This document shows, one piece after another, positions 33,202 through 41,577 of a stretch of 48,383 bases of DNA; the stretch's first letter is position 1; every line of letters begins with the position of its first letter. The notes beneath the pieces are model-generated. The model had not been told where the DNA came from. It worked only from the letters and a program-made list of their open reading frames with translations, and searched no databases. The position numbers and the translations under genes are program-made. Source of the stretch: CAZSMC01 sp964607755 (GTDB lineage: Bacteria; Zhuqueibacterota; Zhuqueibacteria; Residuimicrobiales; Krinioviventaceae); contig CAZSMC010000031.1 in the NCBI GenBank assembly GCA_964607755.1, positions 1 through 48,383 of the forward strand. Direction: 5' to 3'.

Positions 33202-35382
33202 ATGGAACCATCACAATTAAAACAACTGGAATTTGAACTGGCTTTTTTGACGATGCTTACCAAAAATGGGCTAAAGCCGTTAAGCCGGTGGGAAAAATCA
33301 CTGTTACCGGATGAGGTTGCGGTTTTGGAGGCATCCGGACTGAGCGTGGCGCATGTGTCAAGACGGGTGCGGAACGGCTCGACTGTCACAGAATCGGTGT
33401 TCAGCAGCATGGACAAATACATCGATCTTTATGTGAACAAGTTTGAGGGCACGCCAGTTGATAAATCCCCGGTCACTCAGCGTTTCGAAGGTTTTTTATT
33501 TGGATTCCCGCCGTGTTGCGTCGAGCATTTCATTCAGCACGGTTATGCGCAGAACAATCTATCGCGTTGGGATCAGGAATTACTTTTCCACTGGGCGTGC
33601 CCGGGATGCCAGGTTACACCGACGCTGGTACCGGAGTACCGGCGAATCTATCAGCAATGCCAGAATATCTTTGCCGGCAAAAAACAACGTTCAATAAAAG
33701 ATTGGCACGAACCGGTTAAAAAAACGATTGCGGTATCGGCATCGCTTTCACTGCTGGCTCTGGGAATTTTTCAGCCGGTATTTTCTCAAAACGGTTCACC
33801 GCTCGATGCGGATCCGCACTGGCTCGATTGCCCTGATGATGCGGACAATGATTATCTTGAAGACACGTATGAAAAAATAATCGGTCTGAATCCTGGCAAA
33901 CCGGATACTGACGGCAATGGCGTGGTTGATGGCGTTCAGTTGGCGCGCGAATTGGAACAGCTCTACCAGTCCCTGCCGGATAAACCCCGTGATAACGGTC
34001 CCTTTGTTCAGGATCACATGTTAAAAGGTATTGAAACCTGCTCTGTGTGCAAGGAAACAGTCAACATGGGTTATGCTGTAATCATCAATCCGCTGGAAAA
34101 TCTGTTTATAAAAGTGCCCTATATTTCTTTACATCATTTTCTACGGCACGGCAGTTTTTCTTATGACGGCGACATCCACGGTGATGGGCGAATCAATGCG
34201 GCGCTTCTGTTCACCGTTCTCACTGGCGACGGCTCGACGCATCGATTACCCATCGATAACGACCAGGATAACGACGGTCTCGCTGACGACGAAGAACCGT
34301 TCTTTGGCACAGATAAAAATAATCCTGATTCTGATAATGATGGACGTGAGGATGGCGTCCAGTTGGCGCGCGCTTTTGCCGCACGCATCGATTCACTCTC
34401 ACGGGAACCGCAACAAACCGCTCCCTATGCCATTGAACATAAAGCCCGGGGCATCGAAATGTGTCCGCACTGCGGCCAGTATTTCAACATGGGATTTGTG
34501 GAACTCATCCATCCGCAACGTACCGACTCCCTTTCGGTTCCGTTCATTGCTGTGCATTATCTACACTGCGGCTGTTTCAAATATCACGGCACAACTAATA
34601 AAGGCATCATTGAACCGCATCGATTGCGCGCCATTCTCTCCCCTGCGTCCGATCTTCATCACATAAACGTGATTCCTGACCGAGATCACGATGGTCTCTC
34701 TGACTCGGAAGAAAACCGTTTGCATTTCGATCCTGATGACAATGACCAGGACAATGATGGTATCAAGGACGGTGTTGGTCTGGCGAAAAAATGGGCTATG
34801 ATCATCCAGGGCTTGCCTGAACATTCCGAGTCCGGTCCGTTTGTGGTTCATCATCCGCAGTGGGGATTGGAAACGTGCCACATTTGCGGCGAAGAGGTGA
34901 ACATGGGTTTTGTTGATATCGGCCATCCGCAGATCAACACGGTTTTGCAGCTTCCATATCTGGGTCTGCATTTTATGGAGCACGGCTCGTTTTCCTATTA
35001 TGGCACGGTTCATCAGAATCGCGTTAACGTGGCGGCCCTGCACACCTTGTTAACTGGAGCGCCGACCACCATCCGGGAAGAGCCCGCGGCTTCTCCAAAC
35101 ACGCTTCAGGTGCAAAATGCCTATCCAAATCCGTTTAATTCACAGATCGTTTTACCGTTTGTTATCCATTCTGATAAAATAGAAAAGGTTCAGATTTCAA
35201 TCTACAATATTCAGGGAAAATGTGTTCGCACGCTGCTTAATCGAAACGTGCCATCCGGTCGTTACGAGATCACATGGGATGGTCGGACAGACGAAAATCA
35301 GATTGCACCATCTGCTCTTTATTTTATTGAATTTAAAGTGGGTGAAACGCTTGTCACCCGGAAAATAACATTTATCAAATAA
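33202..35382 (+). CDS. Multidomain protein: FPPCC domain, internal membrane segment, three Ca-loop/CxxC-HGSF repeats, sorting tail
   Basis: I do not recognise this 726-residue architecture. Residues 1-165 look cytosolic, with a Cys-rich core GFPPCCVEHF (101-110) and HWACPGC (130-136). The core recalls archaeal DUF483-like proteins, a weak resemblance. Residues 173-196 are hydrophobic and end in VFSQ like a signal peptide, but no start codon lies near. Three repeats follow (about 212-343, 352-481, 492-619). Each has acidic DxDxDG calcium-type loops, then GxExCxxC (C280/C283, C421/C424, C559/C562), NMG[YF]V, HP, LH and HGSF (CGCF in repeat 2). The end is a YPNPFN sorting domain. The ATG follows AGGA by seven bases, so it starts after the gap. 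Metal binding is inferred. Confidence 0.7.
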   Translation: MEPSQLKQLEFELAFLTMLTKNGLKPLSRWEKSLLPDEVAVLEASGLSVAHVSRRVRNGSTVTESVFSSMDKYIDLYVNKFEGTPVDKSPVTQRFEGFLFGFPPCCVEHFIQHGYAQNNLSRWDQELLFHWACPGCQVTPTLVPEYRRIYQQCQNIFAGKKQRSIKDWHEPVKKTIAVSASLSLLALGIFQPVFSQNGSPLDADPHWLDCPDDADNDYLEDTYEKIIGLNPGKPDTDGNGVVDGVQLARELEQLYQSLPDKPRDNGPFVQDHMLKGIETCSVCKETVNMGYAVIINPLENLFIKVPYISLHHFLRHGSFSYDGDIHGDGRINAALLFTVLTGDGSTHRLPIDNDQDNDGLADDEEPFFGTDKNNPDSDNDGREDGVQLARAFAARIDSLSREPQQTAPYAIEHKARGIEMCPHCGQYFNMGFVELIHPQRTDSLSVPFIAVHYLHCGCFKYHGTTNKGIIEPHRLRAILSPASDLHHINVIPDRDHDGLSDSEENRLHFDPDDNDQDNDGIKDGVGLAKKWAMIIQGLPEHSESGPFVVHHPQWGLETCHICGEEVNMGFVDIGHPQINTVLQLPYLGLHFMEHGSFSYYGTVHQNRVNVAALHTLLTGAPTTIREEPAASPNTLQVQNAYPNPFNSQIVLPFVIHSDKIEKVQISIYNIQGKCVRTLLNRNVPSGRYEITWDGRTDENQIAPSALYFIEFKVGETLVTRKITFIK

Positions 35383-35395
35383 GGTGTAATGAGAA

Positions 35396-37378
35396 ATGGA
35401 AATTAACATGCTGCTTTGTTATCGACGTTTGGTTTTGCTTATCATTGTTGTGTTTTTTTGTTCAACTTTGGCTGCTGAACCGGTGATGATTGGTTCGTCA
35501 TCCTGCCAGGATGCTACTGCCTATAACAACAGCAGGCGCATCGCTCGCACCGCGGACGATGAATTGATTGTGGTTTTTCAGGATATTGTGGACACACCGC
35601 AGATTATGCTATGCCGGCGGCCACCCAAAGGTGTCTGGCAGGAACCGGTGCACATCGCCGAGGGTTCACACCCGGCCATTACCGTGGCAAAAGATACAGT
35701 CTTTATCGTTTGGACGTTGCCAGACAGTACCGGGATTGCGCTGGCGAACGGCGATTTGTCCACAATTCGTGAGATACGGCCCGATCCGCACGCTTTATGT
35801 CTTTATCCGAGTGTGGAATACAGCGGCGATCTCGTGGATGTAGTCTGGCAGCAAAAAACGCTCGCGACAGGAAAAACGCAGATCGGCCACCAGGCTTTTT
35901 CTGCAGAGCTGCAGCCTGACGAGTCAACACCACATCCTGTTTTGCTTTGCCCAGAGGAGCAAGGATGCTATTATCCGACACTTGTGGGAAATTTGTTTTA
36001 TGATGAAGCCGAGCCATCTTTTCATCATGTGTTCTGGAGTCAACTGGATTTTATGGGCGACAGTGCTTACCACATCGGTCACCTGACACTTTTAGATGGC
36101 ATGACCAGCCAGCCATCCCATATCGACATCCCAGGGCTTCAGCATCCGTCTGTAAGTTGCGTGCATGATCAATTCCTGATGGCTGCTCATGATTTGGAGC
36201 GCAGTGGCTTTGTGGTTGGGCTATTTATGCATGATTTTACAGGAAATCTGTTTTTTCAGGAAAGCTCGTTTCACCCAACTCAGGGACTCTCGTGGCCGTC
36301 TATCGATGATATATACATACCGAGCACATCTGCAGCCCTGGTTTGGCAAGATAACGGTTCCCTCCTGTACGGCCAGACACGCAAAACCGAAATCACTACC
36401 GATCCGCCTATTGTGCTTTCGGATAAAACAGCTCGCTATCCCAGTGTGGCCTACAAGATGTTTCGTGCAGACTCTTTTGATGTCGTCTGGACAGAAGGAG
36501 ATGAGCCGCCGTTTCGTGTTATGTACGGCAGATATAAAAAACAATATCAGCCGCTGAAAATAACCACAACCTCTCTTCCGGTAGCTTTTCTGGGGCAACG
36601 ATACGAAACCACGCTCCAGTCAACCGGCGGGGCGCATCAGCATTTTTGGGATATTTCAGCAGATCCCTGGCCAAAAGGAATGATGCTTTCCCGAAATATT
36701 ATTTACGGAACCCCGGAACAAGCCGGCGATTTTGAACTCAAAGTTGTCTGCTGGGATGGCTATCCATCTTCACAGCGTGATTCTGTCAATTTTGTTTTGA
36801 CCATCACCAGCACGCCGCCTGTTATCACTTCACCCGGCGATGTAACAACCAAAGCAGGTGAAGAATTTACTTATACGGCAACGGCAACAGATCCCGACGG
36901 TAATGCTGTCCATTTTACCTTTGAAAACTGTCCTGCCTGGCTAAAAGCTGACGGCAACAAGGTTTCCGGCACTGTTCCCCAAAACTGCTCTTCATTCACG
37001 TTTGATGTCACTGCCAGCGATGGCGGTTACAGTCAGACAATGACTGTGCTGGTCTCGGTCATCGAGTCTGCTGTTCTATCGGACAAAGAAATACTGCCGC
37101 ATCAATATATGTTGTATCAGAACTATCCCAATCCATTCAACCCTGAAACAATAATCCGTTTTGATCTGCCAAAATCCAGCGTTGTCCGGCTTGAGATTTA
37201 TGATCTTCAGGGGAACGCTGTCAATGTGCTCCTGTCGCAACGACTGGAAACAGGACAGCATATCACTCGCTGGAACGGCCGTGATTCCCAGGGACGACGC
37301 CTGAGCAGCGGCATTTATTATCTGAAAATGACGGCCGGCGATTTTGTGGATGTCAAGCGGATTGTGTTGTTGCGGTAA
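35396..37378 (+). CDS. Secreted propeller-like protein with Ig-like (He-PIG) domains and type IX sorting domain
   Basis: This 660-residue exported protein has a signal peptide (LVLLIIVVFFCSTLAA). The N-terminal 330 residues contain at least five repeats opening with [YHW]PS[VI] and closing with VVW or similar (for example YPSVEYSGDLVDVVWQ), which suggests a sialidase- or BNR-like propeller. Two putative Ig domains follow: one from PVAFLGQRYETTLQ, the other from PPVITSPGDVTTKAGEEFTY with GTVPQNCSSFTFDVTASD. A sorting domain with QNYPNPFNPETIIRFDLP closes it. The start lies 13 bases after the preceding stop with AAGGTG, so the two genes form an operon. No enzymatic residues were identified; binding or adhesion is likely. 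Confidence 0.7.
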   Translation: MEINMLLCYRRLVLLIIVVFFCSTLAAEPVMIGSSSCQDATAYNNSRRIARTADDELIVVFQDIVDTPQIMLCRRPPKGVWQEPVHIAEGSHPAITVAKDTVFIVWTLPDSTGIALANGDLSTIREIRPDPHALCLYPSVEYSGDLVDVVWQQKTLATGKTQIGHQAFSAELQPDESTPHPVLLCPEEQGCYYPTLVGNLFYDEAEPSFHHVFWSQLDFMGDSAYHIGHLTLLDGMTSQPSHIDIPGLQHPSVSCVHDQFLMAAHDLERSGFVVGLFMHDFTGNLFFQESSFHPTQGLSWPSIDDIYIPSTSAALVWQDNGSLLYGQTRKTEITTDPPIVLSDKTARYPSVAYKMFRADSFDVVWTEGDEPPFRVMYGRYKKQYQPLKITTTSLPVAFLGQRYETTLQSTGGAHQHFWDISADPWPKGMMLSRNIIYGTPEQAGDFELKVVCWDGYPSSQRDSVNFVLTITSTPPVITSPGDVTTKAGEEFTYTATATDPDGNAVHFTFENCPAWLKADGNKVSGTVPQNCSSFTFDVTASDGGYSQTMTVLVSVIESAVLSDKEILPHQYMLYQNYPNPFNPETIIRFDLPKSSVVRLEIYDLQGNAVNVLLSQRLETGQHITRWNGRDSQGRRLSSGIYYLKMTAGDFVDVKRIVLLR

Positions 37379-38046
37379 AGATTTTTAACTAAAATCGGTA
37401 TTCTTTAATTATGCCAAAGTGTATGATTTGGTAATCGATAATGGGGTTAGCAAAGGGTATTAAAAGTCACGAAAAAACTCAGACGCAAAGAATACGCAAA
37501 GAAATTGCTTGTAAAGGACAAAAAATAAAAAACCTTATTAGCTTATTTAATATAACAGGACACGGTTACTAAAATTATCAAATAAGCTAATAAGGTGGTG
37601 AGCTATGGGGTTCCTTTGGCTACTAAGGTTTAAATGAAAAAGCATAAGGTTCAAAATCATGTAACCATTCTCAGAAAAGTCGAATCCCTGTTTGGCTTAA
37701 CAAATCGTTCCCTGTCTCTTGACTGGGGTCGCCTGAGATGTACCTGTGAAGTTGAGCGTTACAGTCATACCGCGTAGTACACCTCAAGGTGTGCTACGAG
37801 TTTTAAGATTTTGTAACCCATAACAGGGTAGTAATTTTTTTGATAGAATAACATGATAAAATTTTTGCAATTGAAATTCTGTACATCTTAACTAAACTGG
37901 TATCTTGTCAAAAATATTACAATTCTTTAATAGCCTGTGATCGGTTACATGATTTGATGGATACCGCTATATGATAGCTGAAATAACTGGGGATTACCTC
38001 GATTCAGCTTTGTCAAATCCAGACCTGTACAAATTCTTTCATTATT
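37379..38046. repeat. Intergenic region with inverted and dispersed repeats
   Basis: No gene was found in 668 bp between convergent genes. A perfect 17-bp inverted pair, ACCTTATTAGCTTATTT (37532-37548) with its complement at 37580-37596, forms a large hairpin. From 37581 on, about 70 bp matches 4336-4406: the ends AATAAGCTAATAAGGT and GGCTACTAAG are kept 21 bp apart while the middle differs. The palindrome CGTAGTACACCT/AGGTGTGCTACG lies at 37773-37798. ACGCAAAGAATACGCAAAG at about 37482 belongs to the scattered CGCAAAG-type repeats. Confidence 0.75.
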
Positions 38047-40059
38047 TTATTTGATCATGATGATCTTTATCACCTTTACAACATCGCCCGCTGTCATGCG
38101 GCAAAAATATTCACCGGCCGCCACAGGGTTGTTGAGGTTATTGCTGCCATCCCATAGAACCTGGTAGTGCCCGGCAGGTTGGTTCGTATCGACTAAGGTT
38201 TTGATTTTTCGCCCCAACAGATCGTAAATAAACAAACGCACATGACAGGCTCGTGACAACTTGTATTCTATGATCGTATTGGGATTGAACGGATTGGGAT
38301 AATTCTGCTTTAATGTAATTCTTGAAAGAATTGGTGAATGATCGGGCATTTCCACCCCAACCGTTAAAATCGGTTCCAGAAAAACCGGTTCATATCCCAA
38401 TTGGATAGTCATCTGTCGATCCGTGGTTGTTATCGATTCAATCTCAGGTGCAATGTTCGTTGTATCTGTGACGATGTGAGTTAATACCAGTGAATCACTT
38501 TCAACTTTAAAGGACACGGTTTCACCGGTGGCAATGCTGTAATCAAGATTCGGGGGAGGCTCACCGGTCTCGCTCCACAGAACATAAACCGGACCAGAGA
38601 GGCGTTCGAATTTGTACACGCGAGTTCGCGGATCACTGCTGATTGAAACCTCTTTTACTATAGTGAAATCATTCAGTTTTTCGATTAAGAGCTTGTATGT
38701 GTAATACTGTGGTTTTGGCAGATAATTCACTTTCCGGGTGTCGGTGAGATTGATCCAGCCGATATTACCCCATCGCCAATTGCGCATCTCGGGTATATCA
38801 TTTGTCCCGGAAAACGAGGCACGTTCAGCTCCTTCTCCAAAAGCAGAAACAAATGACTTGACCAGATTCCGGGCCCCATTGGCATAATACCAGGCTGTAA
38901 TAACCGGATCCTGGTTGAGCAAGCCCAGATAGAGTTCGTGAAAAGGATCGTTGGTTTTAAAAAGTTCATTGGGAAAATCACCGTAAATAGCTGATATCCA
39001 TTTGGTATCAGCAGGCGGCCAGGGCTGCGCGTGGAATTGAGCGCCGCCCGGAATGGACGCACCAAAATAATAACCGGAACTAAAAATATTCGTCCACATA
39101 TCATCGACATAAATTGGCATGTCGCCGGCATAATGCCGAATCAGGGCGAATTCCTGGTCAATGACCCGCCAATTGAAATGCGGATGCCAGCCGATATAAT
39201 CGCACTCGATACCATCCGTATCATCTCCAAAGCTGTCCAGCATTTTTTTAACGCTATCCCACCCGGCCGTGTAAGTGCTGCCGCGATAATTTTCACCCCG
39301 GAGTCGCCGCTGAACGTCGCTCTGAGGATTCATGGGATCAAAATTCGGATAATCAGCAAAATCGGCAAACAAATCCCAGAAAACAGCGCCGCTGGAGACC
39401 ACTCGGGATCGTCCGCTCGGGTCTGCATCATACACTGCATTATAAGTTATCCGATGCAGTCGTAACAAGCCGTCTATGGTGTCGTACCAGAATGGTCCTT
39501 TTTCTTCGTCTCCGGTGCCGCTGATGCCGAATTTTATTTCGCCCGGCAAAATATAAAATTGTATCGGCTTTTCCAGACCGGGCATATCGTCGATACCGTC
39601 GCCATCATAACGTTCGACGATAGCTTTGACATAATTTATCCAGTACGATTCAAACTCGGATTCGGGAGCACAATTACGATAAAATAAAACCATTCCGAAC
39701 GGCGTTTGCAGCGTATCCGGCCGGCATTCCGGTTTATTGGGGAACGCCCACGGGGCATCACATGTTATGTACCAGGTCAATGAAAAACCAAAACGTTGAA
39801 AAAGTTTAACAATGGCATCGTTGTGCATCCAGTTGATTGCGGCTGAAGAATCGGGTTGCATCCTGGCCCAACTGGAGTGTGAATTTACATTAATGCCGCC
39901 ATGTGTATCAAGTTTTTGTAATGTCGATAAAAGAATCTCCAGGTTCGGATCGTCCCAGCCCAATAATGTACCTTCGTTCCACTCAAAGCCGAACCGCCAG
40001 TCGACCTGGGCATGAAGGAGAGGAATTGCTATGCATAATAAACAAATAATGGTTTTCAT
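38047..40059 (-). CDS. Secreted TIM-barrel glycosidase-like protein with type IX sorting domain
   Basis: This 670-residue exported protein has a signal peptide (MKTIICLLCIAIPLLHA). A barrel-like domain follows at about 20-450, with the clan GH-A style ERYDGDGIDDMPGL seen in secreted glycosidase-like proteins. Then come a beta-sandwich and a sorting domain (LKQNYPNPFNPNTIIEY). Where GH-A enzymes carry the acid/base Glu in an NEP motif, this protein has YILPGEIKFG, and near the usual nucleophile it reads YVDDMWTN with no Glu. It may therefore be a binding protein or an enzyme with altered chemistry. ATG 40059, behind AAGG and five bases after the previous stop, is the best start. Confidence 0.65.
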   Translation of the reverse strand: MKTIICLLCIAIPLLHAQVDWRFGFEWNEGTLLGWDDPNLEILLSTLQKLDTHGGINVNSHSSWARMQPDSSAAINWMHNDAIVKLFQRFGFSLTWYITCDAPWAFPNKPECRPDTLQTPFGMVLFYRNCAPESEFESYWINYVKAIVERYDGDGIDDMPGLEKPIQFYILPGEIKFGISGTGDEEKGPFWYDTIDGLLRLHRITYNAVYDADPSGRSRVVSSGAVFWDLFADFADYPNFDPMNPQSDVQRRLRGENYRGSTYTAGWDSVKKMLDSFGDDTDGIECDYIGWHPHFNWRVIDQEFALIRHYAGDMPIYVDDMWTNIFSSGYYFGASIPGGAQFHAQPWPPADTKWISAIYGDFPNELFKTNDPFHELYLGLLNQDPVITAWYYANGARNLVKSFVSAFGEGAERASFSGTNDIPEMRNWRWGNIGWINLTDTRKVNYLPKPQYYTYKLLIEKLNDFTIVKEVSISSDPRTRVYKFERLSGPVYVLWSETGEPPPNLDYSIATGETVSFKVESDSLVLTHIVTDTTNIAPEIESITTTDRQMTIQLGYEPVFLEPILTVGVEMPDHSPILSRITLKQNYPNPFNPNTIIEYKLSRACHVRLFIYDLLGRKIKTLVDTNQPAGHYQVLWDGSNNLNNPVAAGEYFCRMTAGDVVKVIKIIMIK

Positions 40060-40064
40060 GGTAT

Positions 40065-41567
40065 TCACCTTAAAAATTCATCACTCCGACCGGTGTTTTT
40101 ATTATTTTGCCTGAATGTCGGCCAGGGTGAACTGGCAACTCCCTGGCTTTGAGTCTGCAATGCAATGAGAGCGCCGCCCTCGTTTTTCATCGCACCGATA
40201 TAAAGTATTCCATCTTTAGTTAGCGTGGGCGAAGACCAATTGATTCCACCTTGAGAATCATACTTCCAGTTGAGCGTTCCATCAGGATTCAAAGCATAAA
40301 CAAAACCTGTTTCGGCAGCGGTATAAATCAATCCGTTATCACCAACCGTTGCCGTGGTATATACATCATCAGGTGTGAAATGAACAGACTCGACAACATA
40401 TTTCCACAGAATTGATCCTTCTGCCGTAACGGCAACGATTTCAGCTGGCCGGTTATGACTGTACGCTTTGGTTGCGACATAAACAGTTCCATCCAGACCA
40501 ATTACAGGCGATGCTCTGACAGGCCGTTCAGTTCCTGCCAGAACACGCCATTTCAAAATACCGGTTGGATACACGGCATAGAGATAACCACCACTATTGT
40601 TTTCAGTACCAAAATAAATGACATTATCCGCATCCAAAGTAATCGATGTATAAGAATGTTCATTAAAGGTTTCGAGATAAAATTCCCATTTCAACGTTCC
40701 ATCCGGATGAATGGCGTATAATATATTATCACCCAATATGACATAAATGGTACTATCTTTACCAACAGCAGGCGAAGCGCCACAAGGTGTGCCTGATCTC
40801 TGAGGATCAAAGAGCCATTTTCGCGTGCCATCCGGATTTATGGCATATAGATCGAATCCCACATATACATAAAGTGTATTATCGTAGCCAATCGCGACCG
40901 GTCTTTGGCCCACTTCAGCAAAATCATTTTTTATCCAGTCCTCGTATCGCCATAATAAATTTCCGGCCCGATTGAATGCGTAGAGGATATTTTTTGTATC
41001 CATGATATAAATTGTTCCGTCCTGGCCGATCACCGGAGACGTGGCATTGTTGTCGAGATCATATTTCCATTTTTGAGTGCCATCCGGATTTACAGCATAT
41101 AAACTACCCGAGTTCGTGCCCAAATAGACACCGGTACCGACATAAATCGTCCCGTCATCATCGATGGCTGGTGTGGAATAGTAAACCGGTTTATCTGTGA
41201 TAAATTCCCATATCAACGGATTAAATGCACGTGCCAAGGCAAAATTGACCGTTTTGTTTTGATCTGCCTGTAAAAATACATCGGAACTGTCACTCATAAA
41301 ATTTTCTTTGGACACGATAACAAGATAGTGTCCCTCGGCCAGATCTGTCACAGTGTAAAATCCGTTCTGGTCTGTGTTGACTGACAGATCACCCGGAGTG
41401 ATATTTATCAATGCCGACTTTACGGCGGAGCTATCCTGTGCATTAATAACATGACCGCTTATCGATCCTGTTTTTTCAGAGGAATCCGGACGTGTTGGTT
41501 TTTCCTTTCCGCAATGGTAAAATGACAGAAAAACAATGAATATCAAGTAATAAAAAAATCTGCTCAT
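40065..41567 (-). CDS. Lipoprotein with carboxypeptidase-regulatory-like domain and eight-repeat PQQ-type propeller
   Basis: The 500-residue precursor carries a lipobox-like YHC at 18-20, so it is probably a lipoprotein. Residues 32-112 form a CarboxypepD_reg-like sandwich (GSISGHVINAQDSSAVKSAL). Eight repeats of the type SPAVGxDGTIYVG...LYAxNPDGTxKWxY follow, matching the PQQ/quinoprotein-like propeller; eight blades is the normal count for that fold. No PQQ or metal site of an alcohol dehydrogenase was seen, so it is more likely a scaffold or binding protein like BamB. It has no sorting tail, unlike its neighbours. The stop is followed five bases later by the glycosidase-like gene. Confidence 0.8.
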   Translation of the reverse strand: MSRFFYYLIFIVFLSFYHCGKEKPTRPDSSEKTGSISGHVINAQDSSAVKSALINITPGDLSVNTDQNGFYTVTDLAEGHYLVIVSKENFMSDSSDVFLQADQNKTVNFALARAFNPLIWEFITDKPVYYSTPAIDDDGTIYVGTGVYLGTNSGSLYAVNPDGTQKWKYDLDNNATSPVIGQDGTIYIMDTKNILYAFNRAGNLLWRYEDWIKNDFAEVGQRPVAIGYDNTLYVYVGFDLYAINPDGTRKWLFDPQRSGTPCGASPAVGKDSTIYVILGDNILYAIHPDGTLKWEFYLETFNEHSYTSITLDADNVIYFGTENNSGGYLYAVYPTGILKWRVLAGTERPVRASPVIGLDGTVYVATKAYSHNRPAEIVAVTAEGSILWKYVVESVHFTPDDVYTTATVGDNGLIYTAAETGFVYALNPDGTLNWKYDSQGGINWSSPTLTKDGILYIGAMKNEGGALIALQTQSQGVASSPWPTFRQNNKNTGRSDEFLR

Positions 41568-41577
41568 TGTTCATTTC

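Noticed and set aside
33202..35382. CxxC motifs as c-type haem sites
   Set aside because: The residue after the second Cys is Lys or Gly, never His, so CxxCH is absent.
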